From Rosa chinensis (lineage: Eukaryota; Streptophyta; Magnoliopsida; Rosales; Rosaceae), in the NCBI RefSeq assembly GCF_002994745.2, contig NC_037089.1:86018347-86082346 (forward strand): DNA of 64,000 bases, written 5' to 3'. The notes below the pieces were generated by a model, which had not been told where the DNA came from, ran no database searches, and was given only the letters and a program-made list of their open reading frames with translations. Position numbers and translations under genes: made by a program. Below, piece after piece: positions 24,701-34,918 of this stretch; the stretch's first letter is position 1; the number at the start of each line of letters is the position of its first letter.

Positions 24701-26256
24701 AAAGATTTGCCTTTTGAAATGGCCAACTTTACTAATTGGTGCATGAAATATACTTATACAATAATCTTAATTAGTGACCTACGAGCGGTGGATGCATGAT
24801 TGTATACGACCGGTTCTATCTAAAAATTTCTCGTATTTGTGAACGGAGATTTGAAGAGAGCATGGCCAAGTGAGGACTGAGAAATTGGAGGCAAGAGGCT
24901 CTCTAGTCTAGAAGCTAGATATCTATCTCTGCTCAAATCCTGATGATTCGTTGGTTTTTGGGAGAGAGAGAGAGAGAAAGTTGATAAGGGTAGCACCGTA
25001 GCAGAGAATTATAGAGCAAAAGAAAGAATCTTGATCAGTGATGCAGATCGAGAGCAGAGGAAGTAGTAAATGAAAGTGAGTACTCACTCTGGCAACACTT
25101 ATTTCAGCTTTACAAAATTCCACAACCATGTTAACCAGTAAAAGAGTGAGGAAGGACATCTCTCACTTCTTTAGTTGCTTCTGCCAGTCATCTTTAACAG
25201 TCTCCAAAAAATCTACGGTGGCAGAAAAACACAAAATAAACCAACAACACTAAAAGAGATAGTATCCATAGTGCTTTTCCATTACACCAAAAGTAAAACT
25301 CAAGCTCTCAACTCAGGCAAAGATATCTGAATTCTATAAGACAACCTGCACATAAGCTTAGACTACCGAGAATCAAGCAAATAAGAAAGTTCAGCTCTTT
25401 CAGACTTTCAGTCCATGCTTATCTTCTTCCCTAATAACACTGATAATTATAAAGAGGGACATAACGACAAACAACAAGCAGCACTGAGTGCTACTAATGC
25501 ATTAAGTTCATTACAAAGTCAACACAAACACCAAGCAGAACTTTGTCAAAAATATTTGAACTCTTCAGAGCTTTCACTAAACTAGAACAATGAATACCCA
25601 TCACACAGAATACTTCTTCCTTAATAAAACCGATAATTATGAACATGAACATAGCAAACACACAACAAGCAGTAATGGTATTCAACCCAAAAAGAAAGAA
25701 AAAAGAAAAAAGTAGTAAACACCAAGGAGAGATTTAGCTTTAATAGAACTTTGTCAAAACATTTGAACTCTTCAGAGTTTTCACTAAACTAGAACACTGA
25801 AATACCCAACCACACAATATATACTTCTTCCTTGATAAAACTCATAAATATGAATATGAACATAGCAACAAACAACAAGCAGTAATGGTATTCAACCCAA
25901 AAAGGAAAGAAAAAAAAAACTAGTACCTACTACTACTAATGCATTAATTTCATTGCAAGTTCCAACCAAAACAGCTAAAGCATCCACTAAAAACTGTCAA
26001 GGAAAATATGATGAACTCTTGAGTCTTTCACTAAAACTAGAATACCCATTACATAAAATATTCATATCTTTGTACAACATCAAACTCCTCTCTCTCTCTT
26101 TCTGTGCTGCTACTCATAACAGAGAAGAGAACACACAGAGTTAACATAGAAAGACAAAATACATAGATAAAACACAACAAAACCTCCTAATCTCAGCTCT
26201 AACTTCCTTTCTTTTTTTCCCTTGCGGCCTAATTTCAAATTTTTCAAGCTTAAGTT
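21763..26256. other. Gene-poor intergenic region
   Basis: AT-rich. Only short open frames without recognisable products. Includes the uninterrupted copy of a dispersed repeat at about 22140-22300 and a local duplication near 25539-26070 (separate entry). Nothing else supported. Confidence 0.5.
25539..26070. repeat. Degenerate tandem duplication 3' of SMR6
   Basis: Copy 1 about 25539-25720, copy 2 about 25746-25920 (offset ~207 bp), sharing CTTTCACTAAACTAGAAC and GCAGTAATGGTATTCAACCC, and a weak third copy at about 25990-26070. Downstream flank of the CDK inhibitor gene; non-coding. Confidence 0.8.
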
Positions 26257-26592
26257 TTAATTTGCTTTCTCCACATGGAGTTTGAAAACCGTCTCCAAAT
26301 CCGGTGGGATGAAGTATTCCCTCACCCCACTGAAGTTGCACACCGACGCCGGTCGCCGCTTTCTCGGCGCCGCCGGGCACGAAAACTTCTCCGGTATTCT
26401 GGCTTCTTTCGCCGTTGGGGTTGTTGAACCCGCCTCTTCTTCTTCGCTGCCCTCCTCGCTCTCCTTGGCTCTCCTCGTCTTCGTCTTTATTGGCTTCAGC
26501 GAGGCTCGGACCGAGATTCCGGCAATCACCCACTTCTTTCCCTCGGACTCTATCCCTCCGTCCAGCACTTGTGACTTCTTCGAAAAACCCAT
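26257..26592 (-). CDS. SMR6: SIAMESE-related cyclin-dependent kinase inhibitor (SMR6-like)
   Basis: Intronless, 111 residues, starting with a true ATG (complement of 26590-26592). The family's two C-terminal signatures are present: [13 protein letters not shown] (residues ~71-83) and [13 protein letters not shown] (residues ~91-103), the second being the motif conserved across SIM/SMR proteins. The N terminus MGFSKKSQ and GKKWVIAGI are features I associate with SMR6. SMR proteins bind CDK-cyclin complexes and favour cell-cycle arrest and endoreduplication (family knowledge). A Glu-rich low-complexity stretch lies between residues 43 and 55. Neighbouring genes support identity with At5g40460. 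The opposite-strand frames at this site are shadows. Confidence 0.93.
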   Translation of the reverse strand: MGFSKKSQVLDGGIESEGKKWVIAGISVRASLKPIKTKTRRAKESEEGSEEEEAGSTTPTAKEARIPEKFSCPAAPRKRRPASVCNFSGVREYFIPPDLETVFKLHVEKAN

Positions 26593-27788
26593 TTGTTAAA
26601 AAAGGGTAACCCAAAACAAATAAGAAGCACTCTTTTCTCCACCAAAAAGGCGGGTTTTGAGCTTGGAATCAGAACAAAACCAAAGAAAAACACAAGGAAT
26701 CGGAATGAAACAAAAGACGGGTAGTTTCGCCTCCAAGAATCAGAACAAAACAAGAAGCGCTGTGAGAATCAGAGAGAATTAGGAATAAGAAGAAAGGGTC
26801 TTTGGGTTTTTGAGGCGGCTAGGGGGGGGAAAGAGAAAGAGAGGGAAAGAATGGCGGTTTGAGAGAAAGAAAGCAAGTGAGAAAGAGAAAGAAGGGAAGC
26901 AAAGGGCTTTGAAAATTAATGGTGGGGGAAAGGAAAGGAAGGAAATTTCTTTACGGTGGGAGAAAATAAATGAGAAAGAGCTTTGCTTTGAGGAATGAGA
27001 GGTATATTTATATTGGTGTTGGCTAAAGTCGAAATTAGTGTGACCAAAGAGCTGCCCAAAATATTTCGGGCAGGTGAAACCGAGTGAGAATTGGAATTTT
27101 GGCGCCAAAAGAAGAGGGTTTGATTGCTAACGGCTCTTTTTCCCGCCCTTGGTTTAGTTTTGGTTTGCCGATTGTGCCCTTGTTCCAGAGCATATTATTA
27201 AATTCTGATGCTGCCAGTCAGGGCACAATCACCGTCATACTTAAACGTCGTCGTGTGAAGTTCAGCCGCCCAAGGCCCATAACTGTACAATTAGCTCAAA
27301 AAGTGCCCCCCTTTTTTCTTTTTTTTTCTTTTGTTTAACAAACAAGTATTGCAAAAGGGTTTAGTTCAATGGTTATTTATTTCGTTGAAATATGAGAAGC
27401 TAAAGTCTTGTTAAAGTCCGGTCAGTAACTCATCTTGATGCGCTATCTATATTTAATTTCAAAATGTATTTGAGAATACTGAAGTACTTCAAAAGCTAAA
27501 GTTTCGTTAAAGTTCCTTCAATAACTCAGATTGATGCGTTTTGATAAGTATTTATTGTCAAATGTAATTGAGAATACTTAAGTACTTTTCTAATTAGAGT
27601 TTTGTGAAATTCTTTCAATAACTCACATTGATGCGCTGTAATATGTATTTACTATTTGGAGTCAAAATGTGCTTGAGATTACTTCAACTATGCCACCCAC
27701 TTGTATAGGATATACAACTTGCAAAGACCACTGACCACCTATACAATGCTTCCAAAAATTTGAAAAAAATACTTAGTACGGAGATATC
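26593..27788 (-). promoter_or_regulatory. SMR6 5' UTR and promoter
   Basis: TATAAATATA on the minus strand at 27003-27012 is a good TATA box, implying a purine/pyrimidine-rich 5' UTR of about 380 bases (26593-26975). Upstream, 27390-27690 holds three ~97-bp repeats (separate entry), and the LTR element stack begins at 27789, about 780 bases upstream of the TATA box. Confidence 0.6.
27390..27690. repeat. Three degenerate tandem copies, period ~97 bp
   Basis: Copies centred on TTGATGCG(C/T)T strings near 27436, 27531 and 27627, each preceded by a TCAATAACTCA-like string and followed by GTATTTA and a TTGAGAATACT-like string. They lie in the SMR6 upstream region next to the LTR stack. Non-coding. 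Confidence 0.75.
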
Positions 27789-28017
27789 TGATAGGAGCAT
27801 TTTAATGCGACGTTTTAACTGCATTTCCCTACATTTCTTACGTTATTTCCTTATTAAAATCCTGTTTAGGAAAGTTTCCATTCTTTGATTGGGAAAGTTC
27901 CTATTTGTAGAAAGTTTATATTTTTGTAGTTTCTATTTATCATTTTTAGTAAGTTGCCATTTTTCATTTTAGGAAAGTTTCTATTTTCTTATTAGTTTCT
28001 ATTTTTAGGACCTCCAA

Positions 28018-28205
28018 GCAAGTGGAAAATCTTGAGGTGGAAAATCAAAGTTGCAACCAAGTGGAAAATCTTGAGGAGGAAAATCAAAGTTGCAACCAAG
28101 TGGAAAATCTTGAGGAGGAAAATCAAAGTTGCAACTAAGTGGAAAATCTTGAGGAGGAAAATCAAAGTTGCAACCAAGTGGAAAATCTTGAGGAGGAAAA
28201 TCAAT
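28018..28205 (+). repeat. 39-bp tandem array in U3 of element B (about five copies)
   Basis: Unit begins AAGTGGAAAATCTTGAGG and ends AAAGTTGCAACC. About five copies here, five in the 3' LTR (46095-46282), three in solo LTR C (32235-32346). The unit length is a multiple of three, so every frame looks open; not coding. Confidence 0.95.
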
Positions 28206-28316
28206 TCAAGTTGAACAAGTGATAAACAAGTGGGAAGATATTTTTTACAAATTTGTCTAACATATCTAGCCCTTCATTTATGTTCATCTCCACCCTCCAT
28301 TCATCATTTTTTGGGC

Positions 28317-28324
28317 TATAAATA
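28317..28324 (+). promoter_or_regulatory. LTR promoter TATA box (element B, 5')
   Basis: TATAAATA. Equivalent copies: 46394-46401 in the B 3' LTR, and 32117-32124 on the minus strand in C. It lies just before the ~64-bp repeats, which would fall in R or U5. Confidence 0.7.
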
Positions 28325-28349
28325 CACTTCTCCTCTCACTCTCAAAAGA

Positions 28350-28540
28350 CCACATTCCTTCATCCATCTCATCTTCTTTGTCTCTCCATTTCCTTTCCAT
28401 TTTCCCACATAAATTCCTTCATCCATTCCATCTTCTTTGTCTCTCCATTTCCTTTCCATTTTCCTCAAATACCAATTCCTTCATCCATCTCATCTTCTTT
28501 GTCTCTCCATTTCCTTTCCATTTTCCTTCTCCATTCTCTA
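28350..28540 (+). repeat. ~64-bp tandem repeat in LTR leader, three copies
   Basis: Each copy begins ATTCCTTCATCCATC or a close variant and ends CTTTCCATTTTCC, with a short variable spacer. Also present in the B 3' LTR (46430-46605), in C (minus) and in shortened form in element A LTRs. Confidence 0.9.
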
Positions 28541-28608
28541 GTTTTAAGTTTATGCATTTTCAAGCAAGGAGAGGAAGAAGAAGAAGGAGCCATGAAGATC
28601 ATATCCTC

Positions 28609-30721
28609 TGATAGGAGCATTTTAATGTGATATTTTAATAGTTAATTCCTCACATTTTGCTTAGTTAATTCCTTAACTGAATCGATTTTTAATTCAATTT
28701 CTATTTTTAGGTACATTGGAGTAAATGAAGGTGAAATGAGCGTTAGGTCCATAATTACCTGGAAATGATGGAGAAAAATGGAAATGTACTAAAAGATCAA
28801 TTTTACACATATTCCTACTCCGGCTAGGAGAAACCAAGCCAAGCAAAGAAGAAGGAGCGGCCGCCTGACCAAATGAACTTCAAATGAGCTGAAACCTTCC
28901 AGATCCATTCTAGACACCCAAATGATCATTTCTTATGAAGAGTGCCAGAGAAAAATATGAGTGGAAGGCCTTCAAACAATCAGCCCAATTTTCTACAGAA
29001 GCAAAACCGGAAAACTGGACCTGTAAGAGGTCCAGCAGCATTTCCGGCCCAACCACATGGATTGAAGCTCTGAAAATTTTTCAGGATGATCTACACTCAT
29101 AGTGGAACATTTCATATGAAGAAGTCGAAGGCATATAATGAAGTCTTGTTGGAGAAATAATTGAAGGAATAAAGGGGAAGAAACTGACCTGAAAACAGCT
29201 CAACACCACATATTCATGTTTCCCACCCACATGAAGAAAGCTAGATGCTTTTCTCTTTTTCCTTGGATATATTTTTTCTACAATCTCTTTAATAGATCAT
29301 CATCACTTCCATGTTGCTGCACCTTCATGCTTTGCTTTCATTTTATCATTTCTCTTTCTTTTCCATATTTTACAAATCACTTTCATACTCCACTTTCATT
29401 ATTTTTCTTCCACTCATCATTTCACTCTTCTTTTTCTTCCCTATATAAACACCAATTTCTGAATCCATAACACATTCCTTCATCCATTTCATCTCCTTGT
29501 CTCACCATTTCCTCTCCATTTTCCTTAGTCACCAATTCCTTCATCCATTCCATCTTCTTTGTCTCTCCATTTCCTTTACATTTTCCTTCTCCATTCTCTA
29601 GTTGCAAAGTTCTGCGTTTTCAAGCAAGGAGAGGAAGAAGAAGAAGGAGCCGTGAAGATCATATCCTCCATCATCCACCTTGAAGGCTTGCTTCCAAGAT
29701 TCAAGATCCAACCATCTAGCTCTCCATCTCCATCTCCCCTCACGGTGTAATTCATTCTTTTTCCTTGTAATGATCTTTTGTTTTCCTTGTTTGAATTCAT
29801 ATGAACTTGTTTCTAGTTAACAATAATGTTTAGGGTAAAGTTTAAACCCAACTTCTATGTTTAAATAAAGAATTTCGATTCTTATGTTGTGATTCCAAAG
29901 TTGCTTATGTGTGATTGTTCGATTGAATTTGCTTGATAGAAAACTTTTATATGTTTATCTTATTTGGGTCGACACTTATAGGATTTGCATGTAATTGGTG
30001 CTAGGTTTAAGAACATGAAATCGACTTTTCGTTTTGTGTAAACTTGAATCAAAGTAGTAAAGGTTTTGGACAAAAATCGAATTCAATTGAAGAGGATTGC
30101 AATTAGGTGAACTTATTCATACTAAGTTGTACACTTGAGTTGATAGCCTTTCTCTATGTGTAATGCATTAAACATGACATGATTGACTAGCTTTCTAGGG
30201 TTTGATTGCATGTTTAATAGGATTAATCTAGGTGCTTTCGCTTAGATTAATTAGCATTGAAAAGTAAAATATGGGAAATCGTTTGCTTTCGAATGTTTCA
30301 CATGATCAACTCCTTTCACATGACTTGGAAGAACAATGTAGGGTTAATTCGAATTCAATGATAAACTTGGGTTTAATCTTTGTTTCTTATGTTTCATTCT
30401 TGTACATGTGTTTTTATATTTTCTTTATCTTAATTTTCAATTCTATAATTCTTAAACCCCCCTTCCTTTTTATTTTGTTACTTGTATATATTTCTATTCT
30501 TTACTTTATTTTTGTAAATAATACTTTATTATTTTAATTCTTTATTTGTTTATTCAATTGTATATATTTATTCTTTATTTTATTTTTGTAAATAATACTT
30601 TTCTTTATTTGTTACACAATTACATGTGTACCCTCAATCCCCGGAATAGAACGATCCCTATTTGCTTATACTACTAACGATATTTCAGGGTTAAATTGTG
30701 CGCTTGCTTTGAGCGACATCA
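28609..30721 (+). repeat. Element A 5' LTR
   Basis: Starts TGATAGGAGCATTTTAATGT, ends GAGCGACATCA. After the first ~20 bases its U3 is unrelated to that of B and C (no 39-bp array); similarity resumes from the CTTCATCCATT repeats (about 29475) onward. TATA box TATATAAA at 29442-29449. The short open frames inside are non-coding. Confidence 0.96.
29442..29449 (+). promoter_or_regulatory. LTR promoter TATA box (element A, 5')
   Basis: TATATAAA, repeated at 38305-38312 in the 3' LTR. Confidence 0.65.
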
Positions 30722-30726
30722 ATTTT

Positions 30727-30745
30727 TGGCGCCGTTGCCGGGGAT
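30727..30745 (+). other. Primer-binding site, tRNA-Asp type (element A)
   Basis: TGGCGCCGTTGCCGGGGAT, five bases after the LTR end, is the complement of the 3' end of plant tRNA-Asp including CCA (from memory of that tRNA). This primer is typical of Athila/Tat-type Ty3 elements. Confidence 0.88.
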
Positions 30746-30780
30746 TGAAAAATCACTTGCTAAATTGTGTCATTTATTGT

Positions 30781-32577
30781 TGATGCGCTCAAAGCAAGCG
30801 CACAATTTAACCCTGAAAACATCGTTAGTAGTATAAGCAAATAGGGATCGTTCTATCCGGGGATTGAGGGTACACCTGTAATTGTGAAACAAATAAAGAA
30901 AAGTATTATTTATAGAAATAAAATAAAGAATATAAATATATACAATTCTATAAACAAATAAAGAATTAAAATAATAAAGTATTATTTACAAAAATAAAAT
31001 AAAGAATAAATATATACAAGTGAACAAAAATAAGGGGGGATTTTGTTTTTGGATTTTCGAAAATAAAACTAAGTTAACAAAATAATTAAAATGCAAAAAC
31101 ATAAAAATAAAATAGAGTGAGAGAACAAAGATCAAAAACCGAAACATATGATTAAAATTGATTCAAACCCTAATATTGTTCATCTAAGTCATGAGAGAGG
31201 AGTTGATCATGTGAAACATTCGAAAGCAAATGATTTCCCATATTTTACTTTTCAATGCTAATTAACCTAAGCGAAAGCACCTAGATTAATCCTATCAAAC
31301 ATGCAATCAAGCCCTAGAAAGCTAGTCAATCATGACATGTTTAATGCATTAGACATAGAGAAAGGCTATCAACTCAAGTGTACAACTTAGTTATGGAAAA
31401 GTCCACCTAATTGCAATCCTCTTCAATTAAATTCGATTCTTGTCCAGAACCTTTACTACTTTTGATTCAAGTTACACAAAACGAAAAGTCGATTTCATGT
31501 TCTTAAACCTAGCACCAATTACATGCAAATCCTATAAGTGTCGACCCAAATAAGATAAACATATAAAAGTTTTCTGTAAAGCAAATTTAATCGAACAAAC
31601 TCACATAAGCAACTTAGAATCACAATTATATGAATCTAAAAATTCTCAATTAATCATAAAATTCCAGAAATTAATATTCATTCAAACACATATGTCAACT
31701 AGAACAAAACCAACGAAATCAAAGCAAAGGTTACAAAGGAGAATCGGATTACACCGTGAGATGGAGATGAGATGAACGAATTGAGGATGTGGTCTCTTGA
31801 ATCTCGAAAGCAAGCTTCAAGGATGGTGATGGAGGATGATGCTCACGGCAATTCTTCTTCTCCCTTGGCCTTGCTTGAAATGTTGAATGCACTAGAGGAT
31901 GGAGAGAAAATGGAAAGGAAATGGAGAGACAAAGAAGATGGAATGGATGAAGGAATTGGTGGGAAAATGAAAACTAAGGAAAATGGAGAGGAAATGGAGA
32001 GACAAAGAAGATGAGATGGATGAAGGAATTGGTTTGGGAAAATGGAAAGGAAATGGAGAGACAAAGAAGATGAGATGGATGAAGGAATGTGTATTTTGAG
32101 AGTGAGAGGAGAAGTGTATTTATAGCCCAAAAAATGATGAATGGAGGGTGGAGATGAACATAAATGAAGGGCTAGATATGTTAGACAAATTTGTAAAAAA
32201 AATATCTTCCCACTTGTTTATCACTTGTTCAACTTGAATTGATTTTCCTCCTCAAGATTTTCCACTTGGTTGCAACTTTGATTTTCCTCCTCAAGATTTT
32301 CCACTTGGTTGCAACTTTGATTTTCCTCCTCAAGATTTTCCACTTGCTTGGAGGTCCTAAAAAGAGAAACTAATAAGAAAAATAGAAACTTTCCTAAAAT
32401 GAAAAATGGCAACTTACTAAAAATGATAAATAGAAACTACAAAAATATAAACTTTCTACAAATAGGAACTTTCCCAATCAAAGAATGGAAACTTTCCTAA
32501 ACAGGATTTTAATAAGGAAATAACGTAAGAAATGTAGGGAAATGCAGTTAAAACGTCGCATTAAAATGCTCCTATCA
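30781..32577 (-). mobile_element. Solo LTR C of the same family, reversed
   Basis: TSD ATTGT at 30776-30780 and 32578-32582. On the minus strand it starts TGATAGGAGC and ends GCGCATCA. It is of B type (39-bp array, three copies; TATA on the minus strand at 32117-32124) and 1797 bp long. The uninterrupted target (ATTTATTGTAAATATATTTG) is seen in element B at about 40705. No second LTR or internal part remains, as after LTR-LTR recombination. Confidence 0.95.
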
Positions 32578-32582
32578 ATTGT

Positions 32583-33724
32583 ATATATTTGTTGTATATA
32601 AAAACTTAGTTTAAATTAACTAGGATGTTATTTATATTATTGAACACGAATTTTAATTGTCGGTTGTTAATTGAGAGGAATAGGTGAAGTCTCTTTTGTT
32701 AATATTGGCCTAAACCCCTTACTGGTACCTAGCTCAGGTCCCTTAAGGTTGAGGGCGGCCTTTATTAACACTTGTTGAACTGTCTTCACACTTATGAACT
32801 TTTTCATCTTAGTAAGAAAGCCTATGTGAAATGGTGTCTAGGAAGGGGACAACGTTCATGACGGGTTTTTGAATCCAGAAGTGCTTGCAAATGGGCCTAA
32901 ACCACTATGTGGGAGTAGCTCATGCCAAAATGGATTTTTCCTCTCGTGTTCGCCCTCCCCCACCTGGCCATTTCAGTAAGGTTGCCCAAAAGATTTGAAA
33001 GGGAGTTTGTGTCTAGGCGACTATACTTGGGCCGCACGTCCACTTGATTTACCGCTTGGAATTTGATTCGATATCAATAATGTTTATAATAAAAGAAATA
33101 CTTGTGAATACTCTATACGTGTAAATTATTTTGTTGTCTCACACTTTAAACTTGTAAAAATACTTTTCACGTTTTATACTCACTTGTATACTTAACTTGT
33201 GTCTTATGTACAATATACTTGTTAATTATACTTGTAGTTTGTAATTAATAGTTATACTTGTTTTTATTTTGTATTTCTTTGTTAATTATAGTTACTAACT
33301 TTATTTAATGTAGGTACCGTCTGGCTGCAAGACGTAAAATACAAGCGCTACTTGGGAGGCAACCCAATTCAGAATTTAATCAGATTTGCTTTCTCTTTCC
33401 CTATTTCTTTTTATTTTTCAATTTTTCTCTATTGTTTTTATTTAGGATTTGTTTTCGTAAATGTCTTCTAGCTATGCTTACTTATTTCATTGCATGCTTT
33501 TAATTGATTACATTTGAGGATAATGCAATATTTAAGTGTGGGGGAAGAGATTTATATTTTTGTCTTTCATTTTGAGTCCAATATATATTTATATTTGTCT
33601 TTTATTTTTTGAGTCCTTTATATATATATAAAAAAAAAAACTGCATTCATTCAGTCTTATTAAATTCAGCTATTTACAAAAAAAAAATAATAAAAAAATA
33701 ATAATAATAATAAAATACTCTATA
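32583..33724 (+). other. Element A internal leader, non-coding
   Basis: Runs closely parallel to 40715-41862 in element B. No ORF. Contains the AAGCGCTACTTGGGAGGCAA motif at 33343 and a TTAAGTGTGGGGGAAG purine tract at about 33532-33547, then (TA)n and (AAT)n tracts to 33718. Confidence 0.8.
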
Positions 33725-34312
33725 CTAAACCATGTCTGCATCTCCGTAGGAGTTGAGGCTGAGCTCAAGGGAAATGCGAGAGTCACCGCCATAGCCGCTA
33801 CCTCCCTCGGAAGTAGTCTTCATGTTGCCAAAGATGTCCTCACCATGCATGGGGAATAGTGGAAGGGTTTCAATCTCCTGGTGATCTCCTCCTCGTTGTT
33901 CCATGATCGATCCGTCAACACCATAGCCGACACGTGACCCAAAGTTTAGATCAATGGATCTACCATCATCGGTAGAACTAGTGGATCCAAAATTGAGATC
34001 GAGAGATCCACCAACCGGAACGTTCCGAAATTCCTTCAACTTCTGCCTCTCACGAGCCTTGAGGTTCTGGAACCAAAAGAAGACGTTTTTGTCCTCGATC
34101 TGCCCATACTGTTTCAGATGAAGGCAGATCTCTTGAATCTGCTCTGGAGTTGGATACTTAAAACCCTTATCATAGTAAAGGCCCTTGAGGATTCTTAGTT
34201 GAGGCGGTGTGGGAGCCCACCGGTTATTAGTCCCGGCTGCTTGGTTGTTTCCTCCATCCTCGATTTGTTGCTGGGTCTGTTGCTCCATTAGTTGCAGAGT
34301 TCGTGGTTCCAT
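33725..34312 (-). CDS. WUS-like: WUSCHEL-type homeobox protein inside element A (antisense)
   Basis: Intronless ORF of 195 residues with a true ATG. The WUS/WOX homeodomain spans residues ~31-95: [48 protein letters not shown]. The C-terminal WUS box TLPLFPMH (149-156) and an EAR-type LELSL (182-186) are intact, plus two [14 protein letters not shown] units (104-110, 120-126). This is the architecture of WUS itself, a nuclear transcription regulator of stem-cell fate (family knowledge). Two normally invariant recognition-helix residues differ: Phe for Tyr before WFQN, and Leu for His after it. It lies opposite to element transcription and has a TATA box 115 bases upstream of its ATG. Likely a captured, spliced copy; whether it is expressed is unknown. 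Confidence 0.93.
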   Translation of the reverse strand: MEPRTLQLMEQQTQQQIEDGGNNQAAGTNNRWAPTPPQLRILKGLYYDKGFKYPTPEQIQEICLHLKQYGQIEDKNVFFWFQNLKARERQKLKEFRNVPVGGSLDLNFGSTSSTDDGRSIDLNFGSRVGYGVDGSIMEQRGGDHQEIETLPLFPMHGEDIFGNMKTTSEGGSGYGGDSRISLELSLNSYGDADMV

Positions 34313-34426
34313 GTTGATGAAGAAAGGATTTGAGTTTCGAAAGAAAGGCTGAAGGGTTGAGAGAGAAAGGCTGGAACTCGGAAGAATTTTCTTTTGGAGT
34401 GAATAGTCGCTCCCTCATAATGCACC

Positions 34427-34434
34427 TATTTATA
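34427..34434 (-). promoter_or_regulatory. TATA box of captured WUS-like gene (element A)
   Basis: TATAAATA on the minus strand, 115 bases before the ATG. Conserved at the same distance in element B (42652-42659). Confidence 0.6.
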
Positions 34435-34540
34435 GAACGAGTGAGCGGATCTCCACCGTTGGATGGACGATCTCTGAGATTAAATCTACGCGTTGGATTA
34501 AAGTCACCCGAAAACACGGAAAAGCTGTTGGTGCGTGGAA

Positions 34541-34735
34541 GACACGTGGGGGAACCAAACGAATCTCGAGGAGCTGTGACAGACAAGCTACAGCAGAAAG
34601 CAGGTTTAATTGCCGTGAATCAAGGAAAAGAAAGGACGCGTGGGGGAATCAAACGAATCTCGAGGATCCGTGACAGACAAGCTATAGCCGAAAGCATGCC
34701 ATAAATCCAGGAAAAGAAAGGAATATTTACACGTG
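34541..34735. repeat. 93-bp tandem repeat upstream of WUS-like gene, with G-box motifs
   Basis: Two units and the start of a third: ACACGTGGGGGAA at 34542, ACGCGTGGGGGAA at 34636, ACACGTGGGGGAG at 34729. Units share AACGAATCTCGAGGA and GACAGACAAGCTA. CACGTG G-boxes at 34543-34548 and 34730-34735. The same arrangement is in element B at 42767-42961. Confidence 0.85.
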
Positions 34736-34918
34736 GGGGAGTTTCTTGGGCCGTGAACTATCATAACTCTTCTCCTTCCCGGAGAAGCTTTGTTAAAACC
34801 GTGTGCCTGTTGAGATTTCTACCCTATTTTGTGCTTTACATATACATCCTTTTTTGTCTCCTCCAGATTTTACTAAGGTTTGTCTAAGCGTGCAGTTTCA
34901 AATTCCTTCTACTTCCTC

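Larger units (their letters stand above)
27789..28608 (+). repeat. Element B 5' LTR, left part
   Basis: Starts TGATAGGAGCATTTTAATGC and is cut at 28608 by element A. Contains the 39-bp array (28018-28205), TATAAATA at 28317-28324 and a ~64-bp repeat (28350-28540). Continues at 39590. Confidence 0.93.

Noticed and set aside
26282..26614. Plus-strand and second minus-strand frames over SMR6
   Set aside because: The SMR signatures are only in the 26257-26592 minus frame; the others are shadows rich in Ser/Pro or Gly/Glu/Arg.
28018..28205. CRISPR-like regular repeats
   Set aside because: Contiguous tandem units without unique spacers, in a plant LTR.
28032..28214. Open frames with 13-residue repeats on both strands
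   Set aside because: A by-product of the 39-bp array, whose length is a multiple of three. All frames are open; no coding signal.
29216..30537. Short open frames in element A LTRs (repeated at 38079-39400)
   Set aside because: Identical only because the two LTRs are identical. Low-complexity, no family, not kept in B or C LTRs.
30727..30745. tRNA-Asp-like sequence taken for a tRNA gene
   Set aside because: Only the complement of a tRNA 3' end is present, directly after an LTR: it is a primer-binding site.
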